This document shows positions 34,875 through 47,329 of a stretch of 64,000 nt of DNA, one piece after another. Origin of the DNA: Anagrus nilaparvatae (Eukaryota; Arthropoda; Insecta; Hymenoptera; Mymaridae); the NCBI GenBank assembly GCA_022575985.1, contig JAKSXM010000014.1:27032001-27096000 (forward strand), read 5' to 3'. A program made the position numbers and the translations under genes. The stretch's first letter is position 1; every line of letters begins with the position of its first letter. The notes below the pieces were generated by a model that was not told the origin of the DNA, ran no database searches, and saw only the letters and a program-made list of their open reading frames with translations.

Positions 34875-35285
34875 TCTCCTCGAATCCGAAAATTGTAACT
34901 AAATAGCTTCAATATCTAGTATTAATTAAAGAACAGAACAATTAGTTAGAATTATAAAAAAGTTAGAAAATTATAAAAAATAGATAAAAATAAAAAATTA
35001 TAAAAAAAAAAATTCATTAAAATTTTCAGTTCATACAACAAATATTCCAATTACTTGCTAAGGAAAAAGTAAATGGCGAAAACTGCACAATCCAAGACAA
35101 TTTCCTCCTATACTACATTTCTTATTCCATTTAATCAGTTATGATAACCTAGAAATAATTTTTTTTAAACACTTTTTTTGAAAGGTAAAAAGTATAAAAT
35201 TTAGGCATTATTATTAATTTTCATCATAAAAAAAATTTCATTAAACGCTAGATTTTGCTATTATGTATTTAAATAAATAAGTAAG

Positions 35286-35708
35286 GGGCTATCCATATAT
35301 TACGTAAGACAATTTTCGGGTTTTTCCCCCTCTCTCTTTTGTAAGAAAAAATACAAATTTCATCTACCTCCACTCCCCCCTTTGTAATATCTTACTCATT
35401 TATCATAAAGTTTTTTTAACCAACCAGTAATTAACTCTCAAACATTTATACGCAGACTTGGGACTGTTAATACAAATTTATGTATTAGTGTTCTGAAAAT
35501 GATTGATTGTTTTTTTTAAAATTTTTTCATATTTATATATTTATATTTTTTTATCTTTTTTTTTCTTATTATTATATTATTAAAGTATTTCTAATTGTAT
35601 AAGCTTTATTAAATTTAAAAGTTTTTTTTTTAATTTTAAAATTTTAATTTTTTTAATATTAAAGTTTAAGTCTTATTATATAATTAGAATTAATAATTGG
35701 ACTTACTT

Positions 35709-35744
<36 letters not shown>

Positions 35745-36004
35745 CAATACCTATTGTGTAAATTATTTTTAAATAACGTTTTTTAATATTTTAAAGGTCA
35801 TTATAATACAATTGGTACCAAAGCTGTCTGGCATATTTTTGGAAAAAACTAACAGATTAAATTTTAAATTAAAAAAAAAAAAAATAATGTAATAATCTTA
35901 CGTAAGATATTTTCAAAACTTGTACCCCCCTGAGTAAGAAAAAATAAGAAAATTATAACCCCGCTCTCCCTTTTTTGCCTTACGTAATTATTAGTAATGA
36001 TGCC
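35286..36004. repeat. MITE-like element with attacgtaag ends
   Basis: The left end ggggctatccatatattacg (35286) resembles the 7446 MITE. The right end (ccttacgtaattattagtaa to about 36004) is its rough inverse, and both inner flanks are C-rich (ccccctctctc; acccccctgag) followed by gtaagaaaaaata. The middle includes a T34 run at 35711-35744 and a palindromic cttacgtaag near 35899. Confidence 0.5.
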
Positions 36005-36689
36005 TTCTTCTTATGCTTCTTAGCGCAAAAATTCAAAATTTTTTTTTTGTTTATACGTTTTGCACCCTTATATTAAATTTTTTTATTAAATATTGTAATA
36101 ATTACAAAGATTAAACTTAAATAATAATGAAAACATTATTTTTTACTAAAAATTATACAAGTAGAATCTTTTATTTACTATTTCTTGAATAACATAACCT
36201 AACTTTCAACTGCTTTCTATTATACTAATAATTACATTCAAACTTATGTAAAAATTAATTTGCAGGATTTGTTTGATTAATTATTAACTTAATTTAAATA
36301 AATCAATATTTTTTGATATGTAAATTATGAAAATAAAAGAATTCAATAAAATTACTTTGAATTTTTGAGCTAAGAAGCATGAGAAGTAAGAAGGCATAAG
36401 AAGACCATCTAAACGCACCCTAATTATTATTTACTTACTTGTATTCTCGTTTAAATCAGTCTTGATTATATTTTTTTGGATACAAAATATTAAATAATAT
36501 ATCTGTTCTGAATTATTGAATAAAGAAAATTATAATATTCAATTTTATATTATGCGATATGAAATGCGACTTTTTTCAATCGTTTAATTAATATATTTTT
36601 ATCAGAGATTAAAATGAATTATTTATAAAAATAGATAAACAAATTCTTTTAATAAGACAATAAGTATATGACGCATTATTTTTTTTTTT
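36005..36689. other. AT-rich spacer
   Basis: No features recognised beyond short A/T runs. Confidence 0.4.
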
Positions 36690-38030
36690 ACTACTTAACT
36701 TGGACAAAAAACTGAAAAAAAAAAATTTGAAAGGACATCAATATGACCCGTGTTTTCTGGTAGTTTGAACCTTCAGAAAACCGAAAAAAATCGTGAACAA
36801 GAAATCAGTGATAGGTGCCAAAAAGATTTTTCCACTTTTATGTCAAAAACTACCTTTTTTCGTAACTGAGCTACTCGATTTTCGAAAATTTTTATTTTAG
36901 GGGTTTTTTTGCGGTATTTTTCGGGATTTTTGTTTAAAACAAGTTAAAACAAGTTTAAAACTAATAGAAAAAAGGATTTAGCATCGGTTTTTAGCAATAT
37001 TTTGACATTTATAAGCTAGAAAACCTGTTTTTATTTTTTGCTTTTTTTCAAATTTGGTTTAATTACTTTTTCTTGCATCTTAGGTACATTAAAAACGTTA
37101 AAAGGGTTCGTCCTGTTAATTCGTTAAAAAAAAAAAAATTACGTATCTGATTCATTACTATAAACGATATTTCTAAAACTAGTACTTCCACAGAAATAAA
37201 TTAAGTACTGCGTCCATAAAGAAAAAAAAATTGGTATTTTTTGTATTTTTTGGTGAAAAAAATTTTGAGAAAAAAATTTTCAAAAAATAAATTATAGAAT
37301 TCGAGATATCGAGTAAAAAGAATACTTCTAGATATCAGTACTTTCATGGAAAAAAATAAGATAATACGTCCAACAATAAAAAAAATACCCTGCCAACTAG
37401 CTGGCACTAAGGTTCCTCAAACAATGAGCTAAATACTTCAATATACCACAGACATCACTGATTACAACCATGCAAGCATACACACATTTCTATTAACATT
37501 TAAAAGTTAAGAGAAAATTTATGTTTTAAATTCAACTAAATCTATTTTTTTCAAATAAAATCTAACATAATTCATTGGATAATAATTATTCAAGATAGTA
37601 CTTTCATGGAATTAAATGAAGTATTACACAAAAAAAAAAAATATTGCAGTTTTTTTTTTTTTGTTGGTTTTTTTAATTTTGTAATCAGATCCAAAAAATT
37701 ACTATAAACGAACTGTCTAAAATTAGTACTCTCATAGAAATAAATTAGGTACTACGTCCAAAAAGAAAAAAAAATTTGGTGTTTTTTGTATTTTTTCGTG
37801 AAAAAATTTTGGGAAAAAAATTTTCAAAAAATTAAGTATCAGATTCAAGATATCGAGTAAAAATCATACTTTCAAATATAAGTACTTTCGTGGAAATAAA
37901 TGAGGTATTACATGCAAATTAAAAAAAAAAAAAGTACCTCGAGCTTTTTTGGTGAAAAAATTTAAAAAAAAAAAAATTAGGTCTTAATTCCATTAATGAT
38001 TGTGAAATATCACCGATTACATACGTACGT

Positions 38031-38091
<61 letters not shown>

Positions 38092-38630
38092 TACTTTTTT
38101 TAAAAACCGGTTTTTTAGCTTCCTGGGGTCCCAAAACGTGCTTATATGCCAAAAAATAGAAAATCAAATTTTGACCTAAAACAATGGTTCCTCTTTGAGG
38201 AACCAAAAAGTAGTTTGAGATTTTTTGATAAAAAAATGTTTGAAAAAAAAATTAGGTTTTAATTCCATAATGTTTGTGGAATATCACCGGTTACACACAC
38301 ACACACACACATACAGACTTTTTTTAAAAACCGGTTTTTTAGCTTCCTGAGGTCCCAAAACGTGCTTATTTGCCAAAAAATCAAAAATCAAAATTTCACC
38401 TATCACAATTTTTTGGAAAAAATTCCAAAAAAAGGATGAAGAGATATATTAGGGAATAGGAATTATAGCATAAATTGTAATTTTTTCAGCAATTTAAAAT
38501 TTGACATTTTTGGACCAAAAACGAGTTTTCGGGTTATTGACCATCACGATGTGAATTAAAGGAAAAAAATCACGCTTTACGAAGCTTGTAAGTAGATCTA
38601 AAAAAATGAAACCACATGGGAGGTATATAT
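36690..38630. repeat. Single-sided copy of the giant-repeat module array
   Basis: After the 36690-36910 segment, 37130-38400 repeats the modules that build the arms of the 50.7-57.3-kb element: gtactttc(a/g)tgga followed by aataaatgaggtattac, tttttgtattttttggtgaa, aattaggtcttaattccat, ccctgccaactagctggcac (37388), a CA tract, agcttcctggggtcccaaaa and ggttcctctttgaggaacc (38187-38205). The latter half (38207-38400) duplicates the CA/agcttcctgaggtccc module. It ends with the block shared with 32160-32329. Here there is no mirrored second arm. Confidence 0.7.
38034..38087. repeat. (CA)n microsatellite
   Basis: About 27 CA units preceded by the palindromic acgtacgtacg; a shorter (CA) tract follows at about 38294-38312. 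The same location in the module array is occupied by (CA)27 at 53001-53054 and (GT)20 at 54021-54060. Confidence 0.95.
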
Positions 38631-39706
38631 TTGGTTGTTTTAAAACATTACAGCATCATTTATAAGTAGCCTAAATAAAAATAAAATTATTATAAATAAT
38701 AAATAATAATTATTAAAAATAAAACTTTAAACAAGTTTTTTAAAAACAAATTAAAATTTTTATTTTTATTAAAATAAAGTAGTCAAGTTTAGGGATTTTC
38801 ATACTTATATATGTATAAGAAAAGCCTTAAGGGCTCGTAACTTGAGAAAAGTAATGACACTATATTATATACACATAGTAATATATAAGATTAAAGGCAT
38901 TGATGACCCTCCGGACATACTTTGGTTTTAGTTAAATTTAAATCTCACTAAGCTTAAACTATTAGAACCAAGTGTAAACAAACTAAACATTATATGCAAT
39001 AAAGCTTTTGCATAAAATTCATTCTATCATAAAATAAAGTGTCTTTTTCTCACGAAGATTTTTTGGGGTAGTACAATATTTTTACTTATATAGTTACATG
39101 ATTGTGCAACATCATTTTACTGTACATATAAAACGAATTACACGCTCAATACCTTTCAATTGATAAAGTCTTTTTATATGTCATTATAACCAACGTTGTT
39201 GTGTTGTGTTTATTTTACGATAGCAGATCTGAGTAAAAAAAATATAGGAGCAATCTACTTATGTATATTTGTAATATGTACCCTTATTATTTTAATAAAC
39301 AGAGCCAAATTGTTTAATCTGTTTATAATTAATGTAAGATTTTGATAAATATTATGATTTTCTATTATGTTTAGTTAAATAAATAAAATAAATTATTTGA
39401 TATACAAAAATAAGTTTGTTAAATTTGCAAAAAATTTTTTGTCGGGATATTTTAATTTATATCAATTTATACACGAATAGCCTTGTGATTAGACATTAAT
39501 TATGTAAACGAATAAAATTTATAATAAAATTTATGTTTTATGCTTATGAAAACAATAAATAAAACTACTACTTTATTCTAGTGTATTACCTTTTATTTGT
39601 ACATTAAAATTATTTATTTTGTTAAAAATAATCAAAACAATAACTTTGAAATGCCAAAATGATTGATATTTTAGCACGTTTTCCTTTTTAAGTATATATG
39701 ATAAGT
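38631..39706. other. AT-rich spacer
   Basis: No gene or recognised repeat; slightly GC-richer patches at 38820-38930 do not form an exon. Confidence 0.4.
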
Positions 39707-39800
39707 TGGCAAAAAAGTAACGAATTCGTGGTTCTATCTTATTGTGAGTTTATTATGGAGAACAAAAAAACTAGGCTGCATGCATATTGCATAGCCAAAG
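39707..39800 (+). mobile_element. Mariner-like element 5' remnant
   Basis: ttggcaaaaaagtaacgaat at 39707 resembles a mariner terminal repeat, and about 45 bases later an ATG opens MENKKTR, the usual start of mariner transposases. The frame degenerates after about twenty codons and no matching right end is visible before 40000. A fragment of an old copy. Confidence 0.5.
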
Positions 39801-41831
39801 TTATGTTGCCTTAACAGGAAATTTGAGTCTAGCAAGATTGTTTTTATGTTTTAAGTAATAATCTGACTTGCTGTTGATGTTACAGGTGCAGTTGACTCTG
39901 ATACAATGCATTCATATGGTGTCCACTGAACATAGTAAATTTTTCACAGTTAGGTTTTTTCTAAATCCCAGGCTCTTATTTAACATTTAGGGAAGTTTCG
40001 TTAAGAATTGCACATATAATAAATAATTAAAAATGTTAAGCCAAAATTTTAATGAATTTTATATTTTACTTAAAACTTTCTATAAAATTGTAAACAAGCC
40101 GTATACATTAATTTTACAATTAAATAATCTTTACTATGAATACAAATAAAAAAATTGACATACGTCTTACGTTATAAAAAAAAATTACGTATTTATTTAG
40201 TTTATGAAACTTAAATATTGATTTATAATTATGAGCATTTACAAATACATCATACATATGTTCGTAAAACTTTAAAGGTCAGTTATAATTTGATGAAGTA
40301 TATTACTATTAGAATTCAGCTTATAAGCCACCTAATGCCTCCTGGGACCAAATATTAACTTCTCAATATCCAATAAAATAAAGAGCAGCCTTATATAAAT
40401 TTATTTAACAGGTTAAAATTTTGGGTATTTAATTTTTTTCATATTGTACCTTATCACTTGTGATGTCGTGATAAAACAACTATTTAAAATAACATTGACA
40501 TTAAAATTTTTAATCATTTAAAGACACATGTGTCAATAAAATAAACTTTATTGTTATTATTGTTTGTGTTGATATAACAAAAAGAAAAATATAAAATTTT
40601 GTTTATAAAATTGTTTTATTTATTTAATTAATTTATGATATTTATCATATACTTTATAGACTTGATTAAATAACACGTGTATATCTTCATAAATATTTTG
40701 TCTGTAGTACGTATCATTTCCATTTTAATTATTATATTTACTATTTTATGAATTAATTTTTATAATATAATTTTTGTATAAAAACCATTTATTTGTGCCA
40801 ATTACTTGCGAATCTGTCTTTTGACAAAATAAATCTTTCGACAACTTGATAAAATGGCTGTTTTTATTATGCATATTTTAAGGTAACATTTATGATATTG
40901 CTGACGCAATTTCGGTGCTGATATATTTCTTCTCTAAGGTGTGAAACAATTTTACATATCTAGGGCAAAAAAAAACCTATTTTGGCCCTAGGGAGACGGC
41001 TTTTTTGCCCATTATATGAAAAACTATTGTTTTAAAAACTATGGGGTTCAACTTTTGTATGCTGTCTGCACTCGCTTGCTATACGCTGGCTCGAGCATAT
41101 ACAACTACATACGAAATCAAAACGAATATTTTGTTTCTTGTTTAAAAAATAGCTTATTTTTTCCCTCTCGGTATAACTCATTCGTAAAGCTTGGCACCGA
41201 ATACGTTGTCTTTCCAATTTCTGCATTGAGCGTGTACTACATAATATATATACGTAAAGCCAAATCAAAATATACCGAAAATCACAATTTAATATTAATG
41301 CATAGTATTTTACAGAATAATCTTTAAAATATTGGTTTAAGATTTCTGTAATTCATAATAATTTGATAGATGCTAAATATTAACAAATTTTCATCTAAAC
41401 TTGATGTTGCTTTTATAACATGTAAACATCATTTCACTTGCGAGAAAAGTTCAAAAAATTATAATATAGTACAGAATATTATCTAAAAATAATTCGTTTT
41501 TAAATTCCGCATGATTAACGTAAGTCCTTTTTTAAAAAGGACATGTTGATCGCAACAGTAACTATGTACATTGTTATAGCTAAAGAGTCATTCTGATTGG
41601 CTCATATAAATTTCATTGTTAATAGGTTAAAATTAATTGTTTTATTGTTTATATTATATTTTTATTATTTTTGAGGTTAGTTATAGTACGTCGAGTAGTT
41701 GATATGAATAAAAAAATTAAAGTAAGAATAAATTTTGGTATTTAAGAAAATAATTAAGGTTGATAGTTTTAAATAATTTTGCGCGCGATGCGCGCTTAAT
41801 ACTAGTAATTACATTTTGAATTGATAGCTAT
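39801..41831. other. Spacer without a recognised gene
   Basis: 40960-41015 has gggcaaaaaa/ttttttgccc inverted words around ccctaggg. Directly after it, 41016-41327 is a 103-codon frame in GC-richer DNA with an overlapping 78-codon minus frame; neither resembles a family. 41522-41540 is a hairpin (gtccttttttaaaaaggac) and 41780-41795 a GC hairpin (gcgcgcgatgcgcgc). Confidence 0.35.
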
Positions 41832-42063
41832 TATCGGGGTGTGCGACTACCCAAAAGTTCGGTCGGGTACCCGTAATTTCGGGTTTTTTGTTTCAAGTTG
41901 GGTCGAATTCACGGTATACAAGGAAACTTTGGTTTAAAACTGCCACTGCAGATTTTTTTCGGGAAGTTTCGGGCTTTACACGAAATCTAAACTGCAAAAA
42001 TCTGACAAAAAAGACCGAAAGTTTGGGTACCCGATCCGACTTTCTAGTAACAGCATTCCACTA
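41832..42063. mobile_element. hAT-like MITE, family C copy 1
   Basis: Flanked by the exact 8-bp direct repeat atagctat (41824-41831 and 42064-42071), the target-duplication length of hAT elements. The left end reads tatcggggtgtgcgactacc, and the inner sequence (tttaaaactgccactgcaga, gggaagtttcgggct, gcaaaaatctgacaaaaaag) matches copy 2 at 48756-48965. The right terminus is degenerate compared with copy 2. Confidence 0.85.
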
Positions 42064-44189
42064 ATAGCTATATTTAGAATTATTTATCAAAAAATAATGC
42101 ATACTTGATGCTAGCTCTCTGATAAACTAAAAAGAAAAATTTGACTGACGAGAAAAAATCATTTTTACATAGAAATTTAAAAAAAAAAATCTTTTTAGAA
42201 AGCTTAATTTTTTTTACTTTAATAAACATTTTTATATAAGATTACGCATAAAATTTGAACCCTATATAAAAAAATATATTTACATATAATTCAAAAACCT
42301 TATTGTAACTTTTTTAAAAAAGTATCGATAAAACTGTTAATATTAAACCTGTTATATATTAGTGATGCATGATAAACGCTGCGGGTGGTGTCGCTATGAA
42401 AATGAGAGTATATTTATAAAACTTAGGGGATGAAATAGATTGAAAGAATCCTTTATATATAAGCCAGCATCATCATAATATATATATATTGTTACGAATA
42501 AAACAATTAGGGGCTCGCAAACGTACACTTGAACGAACACCCTTACAATATATGTATATATATTCAATTGGTACTCATTTCTAGCATTTATAAGGGCGAT
42601 CTGTTTTTTAGCTATCGGTGACAAGCAATAAAATTTACATTTCAAACTTATAATCAACAATTTAAATTTGACGCATAGTCTTTTACATAATAATCTATAA
42701 ATATTGATTTGAGGTTTATGAGGTTGTTAATTTTGAAGATTTTTAATATAAGTATATAATTATCAACAATATTAAGTATTTTATTCTTATATGTAGTTAT
42801 TTTAAATTCAATTTAATCATTGAGATTTATAAACTAGGAGTAGTAATCAACATAAACTATTTTTTAATTTTCAGTTTTCACAAATATTTTCATTCGAATA
42901 GCGATAATTATCACTTTTGATGATTGCTAGAAGCAAAAGAAAGAATATTAAAAATTCGGAAAAATTAGTAAAAAATTTTTCGGGACAGTTAGTTTTTGAA
43001 CAATTTTAGTTAGAACCGACGTATAATTTAGCGATTTACAGCAAAAATTATAAGCAATTCAATGAGATTCGGTAAAACTGATGGCAAATTCGGCAGTTGA
43101 CAAGATTTAGAAAAATTATTTCACCCATATTTGGAAAAAATATACTTAATCTAGTAGGATTTTGCAAATTTTATCTTAAATTTAATCAAATTCAGTAAAA
43201 TTATTCCTTAGCTGGCAAGATTCCAGAAAAATTTTTACTTTTTGGAGAAATCCGGCAAAAGCGTTGAACAATCTTAGACTGTTTTGTTACATTTGCCATA
43301 AAGCACAATACAAAAAAAAATAAAGCTTTACATATTTTTATAATAAATTATTTAATAGAATGCTTAATTAAATATAAAACATTGAAATGATCAAAGTAAT
43401 ATATTTTAGATGTTTCAAAAAAACCCTTTTTATAAAAAAAGAAGGAAATACAGAAAAGCAATAAAAAAAATAAAAACTTTTATTACATGCAAATCCGATT
43501 ATAAAAAAAATTATTTTGACAATAGCACGTGACCTAACAAAAATGATTTCACCCTTAATCCACTTAGCACCTACACCTGCTCACCAAACAGATGGACTAT
43601 CGGTTTATCATTATACAATTATTTTGAACGTTTCCGTACATAAAAATGACATTTACATAATAGAAAGTGTTTAGTAAACAATAAAAAGTATTTAATATTA
43701 AAAAAAATCTCCTGTTTATTAATTTTAAATCTACTTACAGTCAAATTTAAATTATTTATGAATTTTAAGATTATGTATATGAAAAGCATATATAAATTTA
43801 TTTAAAACATAAATAATCTTTAATAGAATACAATGAAAAATTTTTTAGGGTTCAAAGCTTACGACTGGAATATTTAGTGAATGCTCTTTAGTTAATATTC
43901 AATTCAACGCGAACAGTTAATTAATTTAAATTGTTTTTTATATCAAAACTTTTTATAATTTCTTTTTTATTTTTACAGAAGATACTTTCCCCCAATAAAT
44001 TTATTTTTTTAAGTAAGCCCACAGATACAAAAAGTTTTACATTTTGAAAATAATCTACTAAAAATATAAAAAATTGCATCATAATATAAGATATCCAAAT
44101 TTTGGACCTAAATTTTTAATCAGATTTTTATTTAGTCACTTAACTCGGCTAGATATTTAAATTTTGTAAAAAGTGAATTTTTAAAAGTT
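42064..44189. other. AT-rich spacer
   Basis: Nothing supportable. An 88-codon minus frame at 42394-42660 covers TA-repeat DNA and has no family resemblance. Confidence 0.4.
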
Positions 44190-44619
44190 CACTGTAAAAA
44201 GTAACTTTCTTATATATTAACAAAAAAATTAGAACATTTTCGAAAAATTAGTAAATTTTCGAAAAAATGGTATATTTACTAAATTTAGTATATTAACAAA
44301 AAATTCGAGTATTCTCGATTTTTTTTTGTTCATTCGCAAGAAAAATTGATAATTTACAATGTTTTTTCAAAAATTTACAAAAAATAGTTGTAAATTTCCG
44401 AAAAAAAATTTTATTGTAAATAGTGAATTTACAACTTTTTTCATAAAATCACAAAAAAAATTCGAGAATTCTCGAATTTTTCGATAATATGCTAAATTTA
44501 GTAAATTTACGATTTTTATCGAATATTTACAAAATTTTTTGAAAATTCTCTAATTTTTCGAAAAAATTCTATTTTTTTTGTAAATCTTATAGATTGCTCC
44601 TAAAAGTTACTTTTTACAG
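44190..44619. repeat. Cryptically simple, self-complementary block
   Basis: Bounded by inverted actgtaaaaagtaactttc (44190) and aaaagttactttttacagt (to 44619). The inside is a patchwork of short self-complementary words (ttcgaaaaatt, ttcgagaattctcgaa, tttactaaatttagtata, tttacaaaaaatt), so both strands look alike and the whole could fold in many ways. Confidence 0.65.
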
Positions 44620-44869
44620 TTTTGTTATTTTTTAACCTAGTATTCTTTCTAATAATCTGCTGATTTCTTTTTGTTTTAATCAAAATACGCAAGTATCAAA
44701 AATAAATTGTTTGGATATATTATATAATAATACCAAACCACCAGCCAATAAACCCAAATTAAATTCAAACCTACCAATAAACCAAATTACCAGCTCTTTA
44801 AGATTTTCTCTTATTATCAAATGAGTATTTTATATAAAAAATAATAAAAATAATATATTTTTTTTTTTT

Positions 44870-45005
44870 TAATTTGTCAAAAAACCAAAATGGGTGCGAA
44901 AAATCGATAAACTCAGGAGTAAAAATATGCCATGAAGGCTTATTTTTCGTTTCAGAAAAAAAATACTGAGGAACCAATTTAAAGATCCAACATTTGGGTT
45001 GATTA
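44870..45005. repeat. Diverged end of the foldback family
   Basis: ccaaaatgggtgcgaaaaat, aggcttatttttcgtttcag and ccaatttaaagatccaac align in order with the right-arm end of the 32625-33539 element (ccaaaa..., tgacttatttttggtagtac, ttttgaagacccgccc). Only one arm is present. Confidence 0.45.
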
Positions 45006-45568
45006 TGTTTGCAAAAAAATAACCCTATTTAAAGTTCCTGAACTAATTTTCATTGCTGGTGAACTGTTTTTCAATGCTGGTTGTAAGTATAAAATTATAC
45101 GAAATATATATGCAAAGTATGTAATATAATAAGTTCATTCTTTTATATGCACATCATTTAAATATGTAATGAATAATTGCAATTATTACATGCATTTAAT
45201 TTACATTTCTCTGTAATAATATAATATGCGAAAATAAATGCAAATATGTATTAAATTTGATTTGCTAAAAATAAAATTTACAAATATTTTTGTTTTAGCA
45301 TAATTTTAAATGCAAAATTGCCAAAAAATAAAAACAGATAATAACAAGTTATCAATTTTTTTTTTCCTTTTCTAAATTTCGAAAGTATCAGTCTTCCATT
45401 TATATTAAACTGTATTATAATTTCTCAAGGAGAGAACCTGTTTGACAGGTAATACATGTGATAGATTGTAAGATTTCTTCTGCTGAGTTATTTTCAGTAT
45501 TCCATAGTATTTATAACAACAAATAACTATCATTTTGTTTATACGTGTAAAATAAAATATTTATAGAA

Positions 45569-47276
45569 ATGAATTCTATTTCGCAAAAATGTATGTTTTT
45601 TAAATTGATTAGTTAATATTTTAATAAATTTTTAAATAAAATTTTATTTTTTAGTATTAAAAATTCATGGTACTCGACGTGCAAGTACTTTAACAGCTAT
45701 TTTAGAACCAGAATTAAAAGCAATCGAAGATGCAGGAACGTGGAAAAATGAAAGAATAATATCATCTGCACAAGATACAGAAATTTGTTTAAGCAATGGA
45801 TCGAAAGTTTTAAATTTTTGTGCTAATAATTATTTAGGATTATCAGTAAGTTAACATAGATTAAATGATTCTATAATAACTTTAATTGAAAAATATGTTT
45901 ACAGAATAACAAACAAGTTGTAAACTCAGCAAAAGCAGCTTTAGAAAAGTACGGAGCTGGTTTGAGTTCAGTTCGTTTTATATGTGGTACACAAGATATA
46001 CATAAAGAATTGGAAGAGAAATTATCGAAATTCCATAACCGAGAAGATACAATAATATATGCATCGTGTTTTGATGCAAATGCTGGTTTATTTGAACAAT
46101 TATTAACACCAGAAGACACGGTATTAAGTGATGAATTAAATCATGCATCAATTATCGATGGGATTAGGTTGTGTAAAGCTCAAAAATTAAGATATAAGCA
46201 TAGAAATATGGAGGATTTAGAATTAAAACTTAAAGAATCTCAAAATTCGCGGTTAAGATTAATTGCATCTGATGGGGTTTTTTCTATGGATGGTACTGTT
46301 GCACCTTTGCCAGATATTGTTAATCTTGCTAAAAAATATAATGCATTGACATTCTTTGATGAATGTCATGCTACTGGATTTTTCGGTAAAAATGGTCGGT
46401 TAGTATAATTTGTTTCCAAAATTAAATTTTAAATTTTAGCTAAAGTGAAAAAGTTATAGAAATGCAACCCAATCACAAATTCTATTATTTAAATATAAAA
46501 ATAAAATTTTGTAATTTAATTTTTTTACAGTGGAATTGAAGACTATTTTAATCTTCATGGAAGTATTGATATTATCAATTCAACTTTAGGAAAAGCTCTA
46601 GGAGGCGCAGCTGGCGGTTATACAACAAGTTCGAAAGCTTTAATCGATTTATTAAGACAACGAAGTAGACCTTATTTATTTTCAAATTCTTTACCTCCTC
46701 CAGTTGTTGCATCTGGAATTGAGGTACATTTTTTTACTTGTTTTTTTCTTATATTTCAATTTAAAAAAATTATTAATTTTTTTTTTTAGGTCATTAATAT
46801 ATTAAATAAAAGTACAGAATTAATTAAACAACTTGAATCAAATACTCAACATTTCAGAAATGAAATGACTAGAGCTGGCTTTAAAATAAGTGGCGACAAT
46901 CACCCAATTTGTCCTGTTATGCTCGGTGATGCCAGATTAGCAAGTATTTTTGCGGACAAAATGTTGGGTATGTTAATTTTTTTGCATAAAACTGGGTACT
47001 TTAAACTTTAAACAGATTTCGAGCCTTTTCTTGCTCGTAAATTATGTCAGTGTTGATAATTTTACGCCCTTGATGTGCAATATACTATAAATTATTTTAT
47101 TTGACTTTATATATTTTTTAGGTAAAGGTATTTACGTAATTGGATTTAGTTATCCAGTTGTTCCTAAAGGAAAAGCAAGAATTCGTGTTCAAATGAGTGC
47201 AGCTCATACTAAAGAGGATGTTGATAGAGCTATTGATGCATTTATTAACATTGGAAAAGAAATTAATGTTATTTAA
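45569..47276 (+). CDS. GCAT: Glycine C-acetyltransferase (2-amino-3-ketobutyrate CoA ligase), mitochondrial
   Basis: Six exons, all GT-AG: 45569-45590, 45655-45845, 45905-46398, 46531-46723, 46790-46967, 47122-47276; they sum to 1233 nt, a 410-residue protein close to the family's usual ~420. The PLP-dependent enzyme cleaves 2-amino-3-oxobutyrate with CoA to glycine and acetyl-CoA, the second step of threonine breakdown via threonine dehydrogenase. Visible motifs: CANNYLGLS at the exon 2/3 junction, [21 protein letters not shown] (His151 stacks on PLP), [10 protein letters not shown] (Asp223, His226), and STLGKALGG with the Schiff-base Lys257. The 22-nt first exon starts after an in-frame taa and adds an N-terminus rich in Lys, Arg and Ser ([12 protein letters not shown]) suited to mitochondrial import. 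Introns are 64, 59, 132, 66 and 154 bp. The last contains a ttttacgcccttgat repeat trace. Nothing suggests damage. Confidence 0.95.
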
Positions 47277-47321
47277 TTTTATTTATATCTGTATATTTTT
47301 TCTTTTATACATTTTTTTACA

Positions 47322-47327
47322 AATAAA
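47322..47327 (+). terminator. Poly(A) signal of the acetyltransferase gene
   Basis: aataaa 46 bases after the stop codon, with a T-rich stretch downstream. Confidence 0.65.
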
Positions 47328-47329
47328 TA

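Larger units (their letters stand above)
32330..35213. repeat. Segmental duplication, copy 2
   Basis: Same orientation as 18168-20448, about 14 kb away. It runs from cgtaggtt (32330) to ggcattatt (about 35213). Relative to copy 1 it has a 915-bp foldback inserted at 32625-33539 and lacks the pogo-like fragment. Left flank bases (gtttattgacattaaatttg) and right flank bases (aatcagttatgataacctag) align beyond the gene. Confidence 0.88.

Noticed and set aside
37919..38206. 95-, 71- and 82-codon frames with Cys-Val or Thr-His repeats (also at 52958 and 53948)
   Set aside because: They are translations of CA/GT microsatellites.
41016..41327. 103-codon frame in GC-richer DNA
   Set aside because: An equally open frame on the other strand and no family resemblance; left as unexplained spacer.
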